From NCBI RefSeq assembly GCF_000003815.2, contig NC_049993.1, positions 11,618,851 through 11,682,850 on the forward strand: 64,000 nucleotides of DNA. The letters are read 5' to 3'. Below, one piece after another: positions 1-23,668 of the stretch. Numbering within the stretch: the first letter of the stretch is position 1; each line of letters begins with the position of its first letter. The translations under genes were made by a program, and so were the position numbers. The notes under the pieces were generated by a model. That model was not told where the DNA came from, ran no database searches, and saw only the letters and a program-made list of their open reading frames with translations. Source of the DNA: Branchiostoma floridae. Lineage: Eukaryota; Chordata; Leptocardii; Amphioxiformes; Branchiostomatidae.

Positions 1-1605
1 ACAGACACCTTATAAAGTTGCATTTTCCCACTTTGACTGAAACATAAAGATAACTTAAACTAATGACAACTTAAAATCAAAACACATTGTTAGCAATTTC
101 CATTTCTGATTTGAAAGCAGTTTTGCTACATAAGAATATTGTGCAGAAATTTGATTTATTGACTCCCTGAATCACTGTGTATTGTAGAGCAGTGTTTGCC
201 ATTATTGCTTTGTTCAATCTAGCAGTTCATTGCCTCTGATAGTCATAGTAACTATTTTGACACTGTGTCTAGTCTATCACCATATCTGGCTTTAATATTG
301 CTGTTAGTTTAGGCATACTCTGTGGTGTTGTGTTGTCATAACAGTTTTGTTCCCCAGGACCCAGAGGTTCTGGTTTGAATCCTCTAACATGCTGCCAATA
401 TTGTGCCCTTGAGAAAGGCACATTAACATATCTTTACTCCCTTCACTCAGGTTCAGGTGTAAAAATGAGTACCTGATTTTGGTTGAGAAGATAAAGGCAG
501 CGGGAGGAGAAGATTGGACTCCACCTTCCAATACCATGCCCTAGATACAGTAGATAAACCATCAGAAGGGGAGACAACAATTTGGAAGTCAGTTGACATT
601 GATAGAATTTAGACATATAACAACTCTGGTTCAGAGTTATGTAACAGACCTGAGCCTTTCTAATTTCCCATATTATATAAATATTGTGAAGTGAAGTGAG
701 AATGCCTTGATGTCTTTGGTCAAGGCAGATAAGACCTTTTAAAGTGAGGTACAATGAAGGCAGAGCCTGTTGCTGTTGACTAGGTTATCCTTCAGATGGT
801 GGCAGCATGATAGAGCTGGAAACTGTCACCTGAAAAACACAGGAGAAAATGTTTAAGTGTATTGTAACCTATAGCAAAAACAACTGATTTCAACCTTACC
901 TGCAACCAGCTATTATCCACTATTTGACAATTCATTCATAAGTAATTACATAAGTATATCAGATAAGTGATTTTTCGAATGATGGACTGAATAAATGTTG
1001 TTGGTGTAGCGAAACACTCTCAACAGCATATACGAATATCAATGCAAGCCACACAAGAAGTGCAATGTATAACTATAAAGATATATAGGTGTGCAATAAA
1101 AACATTTCCACATACAGGTGTGGGAATGTAGGGCTGTCCACAGATTAGATAGGCAAACAGGGAAGTATCACAAGCATCACACAGTGCAGTGGTACAATTC
1201 TGCAGCTCAAAGCAGTACCTTGCTGTGGCACCATGTACTGAAGTGTTAGTACCCGTATCCTGCATGCAGGTTGGAGATATTACTGACGGAGGTTGGATTA
1301 CTGAACTGGTGACAAAACCCTAGGAAGAGACCATATAAACTGCCAACGTTCTTACTTACTGTCACCGTAAAATTACTTTGGAATTTGAAGGGATTTTGTT
1401 ACTTCATTAATTGTACTTGGTCTGATTACTAGAAGTTGATTCATTCAATAGAATAGAGAATGTGCACATATGCAGAGCATGTCAAATACAAATCAATATC
1501 AAAATCAAATTCAACAATACTATATTGTATATGCAGAGCATGATTTACACTAAATTATGCTTCAATAACTACCACACACCATTTAAATTTATCAGTTTGT
1601 AGATC
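1..1605. other. intergenic region downstream of MTAP
   Basis: This is AT-rich sequence beyond the 3' end of the MTAP gene. Apart from the SINE-like segment at about 340-545, no coding exon, RNA gene or clear repeat was recognised. Short open frames here show no family similarity and no splice-consistent extension. Confidence 0.5.
340..545 (+). repeat. tRNA-derived SINE fragment (family 1)
   Basis: The segment holds a B-box-like stretch (GGTTCTGGTTTGAATCC) followed by the body TGTGCCCTTGAGAAAGGCAC and GGTGTAAAAATGAGTACCTGA. The same body recurs at 5835-5910, 6735-6925 and in a nearly complete copy at 54362-54540, which defines the family inside this window. The A-box half is missing here, so the copy is truncated at its 5' end. 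Confidence 0.7.
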
Positions 1606-1611
1606 TTTATT
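1606..1611 (-). terminator. probable polyadenylation signal of MTAP
   Basis: TTTATT on the plus strand is AATAAA on the minus strand, about 365 bases beyond the MTAP stop codon. It is the closest canonical hexamer that was noticed. No transcript evidence is available. Confidence 0.45.
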
Positions 1612-1974
1612 ATCAGTGATTAGGTATTAGGCTGAGTTTGTCATGAAGAAACATGACTGTAGATCCAATGACATCATTCATTCATCTTGATGATCAGTCA
1701 ATGCCATATATGGTGATACAATTTAAATGAACTATTATTGGTACATGACTGTAAACCCCCCTTTTCCACTACACAGCTATCGATGAATGATCGTCAAACA
1801 AGCATAACTGGATCTGTAAGACTTTTGACGTTATAATTGGAATATAATGCACAACACAACATATAACAGCATGATCTAAAAGACAACAAAACATAAAAAC
1901 ACTGGTTCTTTATCTATGAAATTTTTTGGATGACATATTGTTAGCTTAGGAGCTACCCACAATGGATACCCACA

Positions 1975-4900
1975 TTAGATCTTACTGCCTGCAGACAACA
2001 AGAGAGTTTCAAACTTTGACAGTTGTAACCTTACCCTGTTCTCCTCCAGCACAGCTGACCAGTCCCGCTGGGCAATCTTGGGAATGGCAGACTTAAAGAT
2101 GCGGACTCCCTTCTCAGCATTGCCCTTAAACACCTTCAGCACAGCCTCAACACTCACCTAGAACAGAGCAAACACATGTCACTCAAGCTTTCTGGATATT
2201 GAATACCAGGGCTCGAAATTCATTTGGGGAATAGGTGCACCCAACCTAGAAAATTGGGTGCACCAAAATATTTTTGGGTGCACGGTGCACCATATCAGAT
2301 AAAGTAGAATATCAGAATAACCTAATTCCAAACCTACTAAATTAGTACTAGTAATTTGAACGGAGCTCTTCAGAAATCGGAAGTACTATGACAGTCATTT
2401 TATTGTCTTTCTAACACATAGACGTCAAGAATATGGTGTTTACTTAGTATACTGACATCTTAACATACATAAGCCTATAAAAATATTTGGGTGCACCCTG
2501 TGCGCCCACAGAAAAAAATTGGGTGCACAGCCCCAATTTTGGGTGCACCTGGGTGCACAAAACCCCAGTATTTCGAGCCCTGAATACGAACAAGGCCATA
2601 AGCCTTTTCATGAATACATCCACACAGGCACGCATACCACATCCACACACACACACACACACACACAGACACACACACCAAACAAAGACATGACAAAGAC
2701 ATTGCTAAAATACACATACATGGTGTCCTGGATCATCCCTCCAACAATCATAATCTGTTGCCATGGCAACTGCAGCGTAGCACAGTCCCGCCTCCTTGGC
2801 CAGGGCGACCTCCGGCACCGTGGTCATGTTGATGACATCACCGCCCCACATGCGGAACATCTTGCTCTCCGCACGCGATGAAAAGCGAGGCCCCTCGATG
2901 GTGACCATGGTGCCGCTTTCATGGTGCCTGATTTCCAACTCCTTGCAAACATCAATCAGTATCTGGATGGAGAAAAACAACATGGATAATAAAACATACC
3001 AAAAATCCCCGTGGAATATTGTGTGCATTTGGTTGGTCATGAGTTCAATCCTGGCTGAGTCATACCCAAGACATTAAAAATGGTTCGTACTGTTTTCTCT
3101 GCTTAGTACTCAGCATTCAGAAGAGAGTATGGAAGTTGAACACACACCACTACCAGTGGACTAGTCCCCTGCTGTAGTGATTAAACAAAGTTGTGTGGCC
3201 CAGGAATACTGAAACAGAGAAGGGCGTTGCCCTATGCACCATCTGGTGCGGGAAGGACTTTAACTAACTAACTTAGTTCAAGTTTACAGAGGACCTACTT
3301 TTCTGGTGTGAGGACAGAAAGGTGTGTCCATCGGAAGGTGACACACACCCAGAGGACTGCCAGGGTTGCCGTCGTAAAATGTTGTGGCACGTTTCGTTGT
3401 CCGATCAATGAACTGGTCCAGGATGACCATGTCTCCTGGATGGATGTCTTCTCTGGGGTAAGATAAAGGGATAAATAAATAAATAAAAACAAAGGGAGTA
3501 GATAAATCTGCAATGTAGCTCCACACAACACCTAAGTTTGCATGTGAGGAATAACACAATAAACTTCCAAAAAAACAATTCCTGAAACTGATAAAGTGAG
3601 AGACAAGTACAACATTAAATTAGATTAGACATCTAAGTGTACAATAAATTATACAAATCATTCATATAGTCAGATGTTTTCTGAAGCGTCTGATTCTGTT
3701 AGAGACCTTATTTGGTTGTTTGATTTAATTTGCATAATGCAGCTACTAAGATGTCTAACCTTTATCAAACTTTACCCTGGAAACCAGCCTTTTAGCCAGG
3801 GCTGGCACAGAATCTGTTTGGCAGCTAAGGCAGGTTTTTTCGAGGACCTTAGATAAGCACACCAGGGATTTGTCATGCAGGGAGTGTTTGCTGGCCTAAC
3901 TAGTAGTATTAGCTGCCGAACAGATTCTCTGCCAGCCCTGGGTAAGTCTGGTTTCCAAGGTACATATAGTTCAGCTCAAATGAAAAAGTCCTCTCCTCAA
4001 CTGTGAAACACATCACTGAACACAAAGCACGTACCTGAGCGACCCGCAGGCTGTAGAGACGATCAGGTGAGTACAGCCCTCAGCCTTCAGGGCGTGGACA
4101 TTGGCTCGGAAGTTTATGTTGGTAGGCATGACAGTGTGGCCTCGCCCATGCCTGAAATCATGTTCAAAAACACGCTTCACAATGTATATACTATGGATGA
4201 CAACTTTTAAGAGATTATAAGAATGGAATACTATCAATGCTGTAGACTAGGAGACTGCTGCCTACTCCTGTGTCAGGGACCCCAGCAGCAGTATAATCAA
4301 ATACTAATACTGGATACTACTACTACTGTACTGCTCTTTACGAATTTTTTCCCCCTGTCAACAAAAAGTCACATAATATATCCATAGCTTTTTAAATTAC
4401 ATGTATCCTGTTATCTATAGTGTTAACCAACCTACCAACAATGCACAGCAACAAATGCTGATATAAACATTACCTCCTTGGAGATATTCTTCAATTTCAG
4501 CAATTACAGCATTTCCCAAAGAGTTTATCTCACCTGGCCAGAAGGACACATTCCACACCTCCGACATCACCCAGGATCAGGGCATCAGACGGCTGTTACA
4601 AATATCAATGGTTTATTTCATTTGTGTGAAAAGCTATTCTGTTGCTACTGTATATCTGCTGTTTGCATACTTTGGCACATTGATTTGCCAGAATTACAGC
4701 TTTTTTTAGGCTTATAGCAGTCAGTGGTAATAAAACATTTCATATACATTGTAATATGATTTAACCAAGGACGTTACATAACATCCTTGATTAACAACTA
4801 TAGGTGTAGATTTATGGTAGATTCATGAACCATTTTCCATTCATTTAAGTTTGTCCTAGGCTTTTACATCTACACTACCAGGTATATACAACACTACACT

Positions 4901-7467
4901 TTGCTCTTTCCTCTTGAATCAGAGTCCCCTAAATCAAGGAGGTTATATATCTCTGATGATGTGTCCAAGAATGTGTCACTGTTCGCACTACCAGAGTGTA
5001 TTCTAGAGTAACCTCCTTGCCTAAATTCATCAACTAACTCCTCTTGATCCAAGAACAAGAAGCCTGTCAGTTTTCAGATGTCATGAATAAATAGTGTCAG
5101 TCTTAGCACTGTGTGAAAAATGTTGGAAAGTATCTCATAATGTATATTGACCTCTGACCTTTCCATAGGGCGTGTCCACATGCTTCTCTCTCCTGTTGTC
5201 CAGGATATCTGGGTTGTCCAGTCCTGAACCTCCAATAATGCCGATCTGAAAAAAGTTGTAAAACTAAAAGTGTGCGTCGCCAAACTGACCATGCCAAATG
5301 GTCTTGCCTATTGGTGTAGTGGTTATCAGCGTTAGGCTTGTGAGCTGACGGCCTGGGTTCTGCACGGGTTCAAATCTTGGGACTGTTCATACTCGCCCCT
5401 TCTGTTTCAAAGTTAACAAATCTTAATGTCGTATCTTAATCTTCATTAGTGGCCATCGCAAAGGTCCAAATGTCTCAACTCTCACTTTTGGCGAAATATA
5501 GAAATTCAAATTCAAAACATTAAGATACCAGGGGTGTGAAAATCCATGGGAAATCTCACAATAACGTTATAATAGAAATCTCGATCAATGCTGCTCGTGA
5601 AATCAAAAACAAAGGCCTGCAATTGGAAGCAATTAGCAAATGAATCTTATGACATGTATGGGGTTTACGGAAAAGGCTGGCCTGTCTACCTGGGCTGTCT
5701 ACCTGGGCTGTCTACCTGGGCTGGCTATCACGTCAGGCTACTTGGACCTACGAAAGCCCATTGGGACAAAAGCTGTTTTAGCAGTAGGGATTGTTTGTAC
5801 TCAATAAAGAAGCTATGTGTGAAACTATTGTGCGTGTTACATAACCCAGAGGTTCTGGGTTCAAATCAGTTGATATGCCAGCGATCTTGTGCCCTTGGGA
5901 AGGGCTATAGTATTAACACGACTTATCGGCTGATTGGATTAGTCTTAATGTAAGAAAGGGGGCAGATGTTGTGGCCCCGGGTTCTTATTTGGAATTGCTG
6001 CCGAGAGTCTAAGACTGAAGGGAAGAACAACACGCAGAGACACAGGCCATTTTCCGCACACACACGGACTGCTTGCTGGGGAGCTACATCCTCGTGTCTG
6101 CACTCCACGCACGACTGACACAACTGATCTCTCTTTCTCCCCACCAGCAAGCTTGTCCTGTTTATTCATCCAAATTCACATATTCATACATATTATAGAG
6201 GTGACAATGTTTTTGAAGTCCCTTTGTTGTTCAAGATATCAAAGGCTGAGCGACTGCCATCTATCTGTTAGTTCTGTCTATGGCTTTGGTGTGAAACAAT
6301 TACACCTGGCACTAGAGGAGACGAACGTTCGTTTGCATACGACACTAATCAAAATGCAAATCTCCACACTTCACACTCTTGCTACAGCTCTGTGGCACTA
6401 ATCAAAACAACAACCTAACTTTAGCCCTACCAAATAATACACAAAAAGTATAAAACACAGTGAAGTTCATTTTGCCCTACTTACATTAAGACTGGTGGCT
6501 AGTTGGTCAAAGGCGTCCAGGAGCCTTTCTTTAGTGGCTGTCATGGTCCAGGCTTCTGCGCCATACATAAGGATCGACAATTGAATTGTGAGGAGCTTAA
6601 AATAATCGTTGCTAGAGGGTCTGGAACTGCTGCCATTCGGTGCTAACTCAGGTGACCTCAATACGACAGCAATTACCCCAGGTGTGGCCATAGGACTTAA
6701 GGTTTTGAACCACTTACACTGGGAAGGAAGGACCCCTAGTCTTTTCCGTAAGTGTGGTGGGTTCTTTGCCCTATCTGAGGGAGGGCCCTTACCGAAGCTA
6801 GGTACTCTTTTCTCTACCCTAGTGAAGGGAGGAAAGTCGTGTTAAGAGCCCTTCCCAAGCGCACAAGATCAGTGGCATATCAACAGATTCGAACCCAGAA
6901 CCTCTGGGTTATGTAGCATACACAACTCCTTCAAACACAGCTACTTCACATACAGCTCCTTCACACACTGCCACTTCACATAGCTCATTCACATAATAAC
7001 ACACAGATCCACCAAAAAGTAGTTACTCAAGCAACTGGATATGGTTCACCGTGACAGATCCTTCAAACAACCCCTACTGCTAACATAGCTTTTGTCCCAA
7101 TGGGCTTTCGTAGGTCCAAGTAGCCTGACGTGATAGCCAGCCCAGGTAGACAGCCCATGTAGACAGACCAGGTAGACAGCCCAGCCTTTTCCGTAAACCC
7201 GACATGTATGATAGCTCTATCCAAAGAGCGTTTTATCAACTGTTGATATGAAAATGCTCTTTGTTCTATCTATTATCAAAGGCCAAGGAGGCCTGTCTTG
7301 ATATTTAAAATTATGTTGACAGGAAATTATCACGATGATGCTACGCTTGTAATTAAAGAGTAGAGTAGAGTAGAGTTCTTCGGTTTGGTAGGAGCAAGGA
7401 GCTCCATATAGCCGCAGACGTTACCTTTATTTTCCTTGGCGCTGATTTGGCTTCCATCTTTTATTCT
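1975..7467 (-). CDS. MTAP: S-methyl-5'-thioadenosine phosphorylase, 7 coding exons
   Basis: MTAP cleaves methylthioadenosine with phosphate to adenine and methylthioribose-1-phosphate, in the cytosolic methionine and adenine salvage pathway. Coding exons on the minus strand are 7467-7435, 5245-5159, 4592-4534, 4151-4035, 3452-3299, 2962-2720 and 2157-1975. All have GT/AG borders, and the total of 876 nt is in frame: 291 aa against 283 in human. Family landmarks in order are [15 protein letters not shown] at the nucleoside-phosphorylase N-terminus, [56 protein letters not shown] and AMATDYDCW. The short first exon gives [11 protein letters not shown], which joins in phase to IGIIGG. Introns carry several transposon relicts. 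The gene lies head to head with a calcyphosine-like gene 925 bases away. Confidence 0.95.
2207..2582. mobile_element. MITE-like element with CAGGGCTCGAAAT ends
   Basis: This element lies in the last MTAP intron. It starts with CAGGGCTCGAAATT and ends with TATTTCGAGCCCTG, forming terminal inverted repeats. It is flanked by the probable direct repeat GAATAC. The interior is an array of GGTGCACC-type motifs. The same termini bound a different interior at 38179-38503. Confidence 0.75.
2644..2679. repeat. (CA)n microsatellite
   Basis: A dinucleotide CA run with one GA interruption, located in an MTAP intron just after the MITE. Confidence 0.9.
3028..3265 (+). repeat. SINE-like interspersed repeat
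   Basis: The segment begins with GTTGGTCATGAGTTCAATCC, which resembles a tRNA B box, and runs to a short ACTAACTAACTTA tail. It lies in an MTAP intron. No second copy was found in the window, so the assignment rests on the B-box-like start and the tail. Confidence 0.4.
3772..3962. mobile_element. short hairpin MITE
   Basis: The left arm (TACCCTGGAAACCAG, then GCCAGGGCTGGCACAGAATCTG) is mirrored by the right arm (CAGATTCTCTGCCAGCCCTGG, then CTGGTTTCCAAGGTA). The arms are roughly 55 bases with mismatches around a short loop. It is intronic in MTAP. Confidence 0.7.
5280..5400 (+). repeat. tRNA-derived SINE fragment (family 2)
   Basis: An A-box-like stretch (TGGTGTAGTGGTTATCAGCG) is followed by a B-box-like stretch (GGGTTCAAATCTTGGGAC). 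A related copy at 42539-42660 shares the leader CTGACCATGCCAAA. It sits in the first MTAP intron. Confidence 0.65.
5835..5910 (+). repeat. family-1 SINE fragment
   Basis: It contains AACCCAGAGGTTCTGGGTTC and then GATCTTGTGCCCTTGGGAAG, which match the B-box end and the body start of the fuller copy at 54362-54540. It is truncated at both ends. Confidence 0.65.
6467..6600 (-). pseudogene. LINE reverse-transcriptase C-terminal remnant
   Basis: The minus-strand frame reads [20 protein letters not shown]. This resembles the conserved YGxExWTLT...RLDxF segment that follows the fingers/palm domain in non-LTR retrotransposon reverse transcriptases. Only about 45 residues are recognisable and the flanks do not extend the match, so it is a dead fragment. 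Confidence 0.6.
6735..6925 (-). repeat. family-1 SINE fragment
   Basis: On the minus strand it reads AACCCAGAGGTTCTGGGTTC, then the CTTGTGCGCTTGGGAAGGGC body, and continues into a GGTAGAGAAAAGAGTACC-type region. It is inverted relative to the fragment at 5835-5910, inside the same composite element. Confidence 0.65.
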
Positions 7468-13630
<6,163 letters not shown>

Positions 13631-15100
13631 AAACTTTTGTGCAAAAATGTCAAAGTGCAGCTGACAGGATGAAAACAGGTCTTTTACCCATGTACAAGAT
13701 TCCAAAATAATTCCTTAGGACAGAATTGTGAGTAAAATTGTGAGTAAAATTGTACTGTATAACACATACAAATTGTTCTAATAATGTTATAGATTCTGAA
13801 ATTTTGGCCAGTTGCATTGATCAGAATGCATAAAAGTCTAAGTCCCTGATTAATTACTGTACATAAAGTGATATGTACAGTACTATATGTGTTAGTGGTA
13901 GTACTATAAGACTGTAGAGGGAATAATTTCAGTTCTCTCTGCTAGTGATTATCATGTGCAAACTTCTCTTCAGACAAGGTAAACTGTCATGAGAGAGGCT
14001 ATTTAGCTATTTTAAGTTGCTTATTTCTAGTTATGATTATAGTAGAATTTTAAATGTACATACATGTATTTTATCTTTGATGATTTCCATGGAAAGTTTT
14101 ATCCTAGTTGACAAAGAATTTCTATGTTCTGTTTCCTATTTGTGAAGTGGAACTGTTGAAATGGTACGTAAAAGATATCAGATATTGAGCCATTCCATTA
14201 GAAAATGGGGGGGGGGGGAAACATGTAAGGGTTCAAGATTAATCGCTGTGAGTTGGTATGACCAATGTAGTAAATGAAGCATGATGTTAAACACTTCTCT
14301 ATAGTTTTAATGTATAAGGCAGTCTAAAACACTTGTGACATTTATTCACCTGTGACATTGCTATTTAGTACATAAGTCATACTGTAGATTACTGTGCTGA
14401 TTTGTGAATCTTTGTTTGGTCTTTTTAGCTTGTGCTTGAATGAATGTAAAAAATCCTTTACATGACAATTCAAGTTGTAATGAAATGAATGTGGGATCAT
14501 GGCTTTGATACCATTATAAGCCAGTAGAAAACTATAGCTTGGCTACTTGCATGTTTTATTGGATGAGGGACAAAATACATTTTTGTAACATACTTCAGAG
14601 AAAATTATCAATTGGAAAACAAAAGCCTCATTAGAAAAAGGGAAAGAAACATATGTTCAGGGATAGTAAGAAATTACCCTACCCCTTGGCAGATAAAACT
14701 TTAGAAGAAAACTTTTGACAGTAGTAGGCTGAAGACAATGTTATAAGTTTTGGTCTCACAGTATTCCGATTTGTATATCTGTAATATATGCTGTAGCTAA
14801 GTCAATAAAACAATTTGTCTGCTCCCAAATTACCTAAATTGTCACAATTTGTGTAGTATTTAACATATTGATCAGCGTCAGGGGACGGTTTAATTAACAT
14901 AAGTTGTCTAACATTTTAGAACACAGACAATACGTTGTCTTTAATTGTCTATAATTTCCTTAAATATCGCAGCCTAGCTATATTCATGACATCCTTTTGT
15001 TTTAAGACCCCGTCGTCATAACACAAACACACCCAGCTAGTGTTTCCTGCAGATGTTTTTCCCTTAAGAATAACGCTGTGGGCGTTACCTCATCCTGAAC
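13631..15100 (+). other. 3' UTR and intergenic spacer after paralogue 1
   Basis: AT-rich sequence with a short poly-G tract at about 14206-14217. An AATAAA at 14804-14809 is a plausible polyadenylation signal, implying a 3' UTR of about 1.2 kb. No other gene was seen. Confidence 0.45.
14804..14809 (+). terminator. probable polyadenylation signal of paralogue 1
   Basis: A canonical AATAAA inside GTCAATAAAACAATTTG, followed by a T/G-rich stretch. Which of the two last exons uses it cannot be told from sequence. Confidence 0.4.
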
Positions 15101-15101
15101 C

Positions 15102-15109
15102 TGACGTCA
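15102..15109. promoter_or_regulatory. palindromic CRE (TGACGTCA)
   Basis: A perfect 8-bp CREB/ATF site 119 bases upstream of the paralogue-2 start codon. A TATA-like CATATATCC follows at about 15150-15160, so the CRE is in core-promoter range. Mammalian calcyphosine was first described as a thyrotropin/cAMP-regulated protein, which makes the site notable. Confidence 0.5.
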
Positions 15110-15227
15110 TCAAGGCAGGTGACCAATGACAAGCCTTGGTGCTAGACCTCATATATCCTGCGGAACAGGTAGTCGTGTTGTGTTAGTCTTGTGTTCGGAA
15201 CAGTATACGCCCCTGTTGTTTAGCAAG

Positions 15228-18702
<3,475 letters not shown>

Positions 18703-18795
18703 GGGGTTGACAGTTAGAATTGACCTTGAAAGTCCGTCGATATTCTAAACAGCTAGACTGCCTTCTAAAGCTACGCTTTAGCCTTCATCTGGTTG

Positions 18796-18848
18796 AAATG
18801 ACCAACAGCAGTGTCACGTGTCACATGTCACGTGGTGATTGGTCATTT
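18796..18848. repeat. hairpin with paired CACGTG in the paralogue-2 3' flank
   Basis: AAATGACCAA at the left and TTGGTCATTT (as GATTGGTCATTT) at the right bracket two CACGTG E-boxes. The stem is imperfect. It lies about 95 bases after the stop codon, so it could be in the 3' UTR. Confidence 0.5.
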
Positions 18849-21177
18849 GGACTTGCTGAAAGATAATGTGCGAACGGCCGAAAACTTGTGAGACTTTGTT
18901 TCATTTGAACATCGGAACGCAGTCTAGCTGTTTCCTATCGATAGAATTTTCTTGTTTTGACCATCTGTTCGTCATGGCCGTTATTTTTTCAAAAGTACTT
19001 GTTCATAGATCCAGTCCTTCATGCCCTTCATCATCATGTACTGCCAAACACATCAAACAGCGCAATACATTAAACAGTACTGTAATGGAATTCCTAGAAA
19101 CTAATGCGTACGGTAATGACAAGGTGCAACAACAACATACAGATAAGATAATTATGGTTTCAGTACAGATAATGTCATTTGTAACGTGTTTGGAAAATGC
19201 AGTTTTTCCAGGAAATGTGTTCAGTTAAGTTTAGCTTCAGAAAAGGAACATTAATGTTGTGGGATAAATGAAGTAGATGCTCAACTGTAAGTGCAAAAAG
19301 GAACCATGAATATTCAAAGTGTTGTAATGTTATTTAGTTTATGATGTTGATATACATGTATTGTTGTCACATGACCATGCAGGGCAATTTAAGTTTGTTT
19401 AAGTGAACAATTAAACAGTTGAAAGTGAACACAGTGATGTCGATACATTACATACAAGCATCGAATCCGGGAGTTTTCTTTATATTAAAAGCCATATAAA
19501 ACCGCGGTCACACTTAAACCCAGGAAATGCGGTATCTATAAAATAACACGTTTTCTTAACTCAATGCATTTGTTAATCAAATGCATGAGCAAAGCAGTCC
19601 AACTTCTGACGTCTTTTACATCGACATGTGTAGATTTCTTGCACTACTACTTCTTGAACACGTTTTATCTCCAGACTTCCAGGCGTGTGTTTTTTTCTTA
19701 TTAGTTACGGCGGGTATTATGGGACGGAAAATTAGTCGACTTTTAGATGCAAGTAGAAGCCAGTACTGTATCAACTGAACAAAGAATAAAGCTATCGAGT
19801 CGCAAAAAACAATTTCATGAAATCTTTAAGACAATTTACCGGAAGATATGCTTTGATATGCGGATGATGTGATACCAATGCCTTGTCAAGGAATGTACCT
19901 AAATAAAGTTAACTCACTCTGAGTCTTATCAGTTTTAAAATATTGATTTTTGTGACTTTTTCATCAATCGATAGTTTTGATAAAACTGAAATACTAGTAG
20001 TCTTAAAGATTAAGTCCATGGAGCAAATCTGTCGAGCATACACCATATAAAATTTGTACATTGTAGATAATTATACTTTTTCACTACGCTTCATCACAAG
20101 ATATGATGATGACTACACTCGCAATCCGAAACTGAGTAACCTAATGAGAGATTCTACTACACAGTTAACACATATAATCTCCAAGCAGATATAGAAAGGC
20201 AAAATAGTATTTAACCCTTGTCCTATTGAGGCTGTATACGGGTTGGACATATATAACGCCTGTATGTGTATGTCAGTCCAGTATCCCTATGGGCTTGGGA
20301 CAATTCTCACTTAAATGCGGCATACCGCAGCAAAACGCATGGATTGGGGAAGTAGATCTGCAGCAGCAGCACAGAATAGGTAAAGTTTTACTGATCTGAT
20401 TAATCATCCGGATCCAGCTTAGTTAGGGGGGTTAAATTGGCAAAAAGTTCTCAGCAGGACAAGAGTTAACTGGCCTCTGCTCCCTGAAACAGGGAGACTG
20501 AAAACTTATTATTTTGGCTGTGCTCATACTGCATGAACATGACTTAGTGTGCAAAGGTCTCTGTGAATACCTCTAACATAAACATCGCACTTGTACTTGT
20601 TAACTTTTAAAAAATCAGACATAAGGCTTATCTGTACTCTGACCTTATCTTTTTGAAATTTTGAATGATCATACAATGCAATGCAAGGGGACATTTGTGT
20701 GCAAATTAGAAGCAGAATTTCATACCCTTCAAAAATTCATTCAGCCAAACACTATGTTAGTGTACATGATATTCGGTACCCCTCATTCCAGTCTATGTAT
20801 GTTTATATTCTATGTCACCTTAAAGTTAAACAGATAATGGTTTGAAACAGTAGTTGTTGTACTCACTTATTCAGCCGACATATGGAGAGAGTCGTCACTA
20901 TTGACGGTGTTAGTCTTCGCTTGGCTGCATCACAAATGCCGGAGCTTCTCAGTTCCTAGTAATACATGGTTATCTGAGCACAAACTTGGTTGAGTCACGG
21001 CTCTTCGTTTACACAGACACGGTCGGCTCATATTGCACAATGTCACATGTGTACTAAATAACTACAGACTCCACATTCGGAGAACAAAACAAAGAACCAG
21101 AACAACAAGGTGCTCTGTTTAGGGCGGGACGGCCCACCTGTGTGTCACACCCGTGTTTATCCTTTGTTCACCACCTG
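18849..21177. other. intergenic spacer between paralogues 2 and 3
   Basis: AT-rich sequence with an AATAAA at 19785-19790 that may end the paralogue-2 transcript. It also contains the TTAA-type MITE at 20211-20469. No coding exon was recognised. Confidence 0.45.
20211..20469. mobile_element. TTAA-flanked MITE (piggyBac-like)
   Basis: The element reads TTAA, then CCCTTGTCCTATTGAG, an interior of about 220 bases, then CTCAGCAGGACAAGAG and TTAA. The ends are inverted repeats, and the duplicated TTAA is the target site typical of piggyBac-superfamily elements. It encodes no transposase. Confidence 0.65.
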
Positions 21178-21191
21178 GTTGCCATAGTGAC
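21178..21191 (+). promoter_or_regulatory. RFX X-box upstream of paralogue 3
   Basis: GTTGCCATAGTGAC differs from the X-box GTTGCCATAGCAAC at two positions. It lies 166 bases upstream of the paralogue-3 ATG, the usual distance for X-boxes of ciliary genes. RFX binding is an inference. Confidence 0.5.
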
Positions 21192-21324
21192 GGTACGTAA
21201 ATCCGCCCAACCGGTTTTCTGGGATGGTTGGTTGGATGTCTGTTTAGCGTACCCCTACACAAATACTAACAGTAGTGTCTTCACGTGACGGGTGGTCGGG
21301 CGCGTTTACTTACTCCATTCCTGA

Positions 21325-23668
<2,344 letters not shown>

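Larger units (their letters stand above)
5661..7200. mobile_element. composite transposon relict with ~135-bp inverted ends
   Basis: The sequence at 5661-5795 recurs inverted at about 7065-7200: GTTTACGGAAAAGGCTGG, a CTGTCTACCTGGG-type unit, then TCACGTCAGGCTACTTGG and AAGCCCATTGGGACAAAAGC. At the left end the 13-bp unit CTGTCTACCTGGG is repeated three times (5681-5720). Inside the ends are two oppositely oriented family-1 SINE pieces and a LINE reverse-transcriptase remnant. It is probably a TIR element with nested retroelements. The whole unit lies in MTAP intron 1. Confidence 0.65.
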
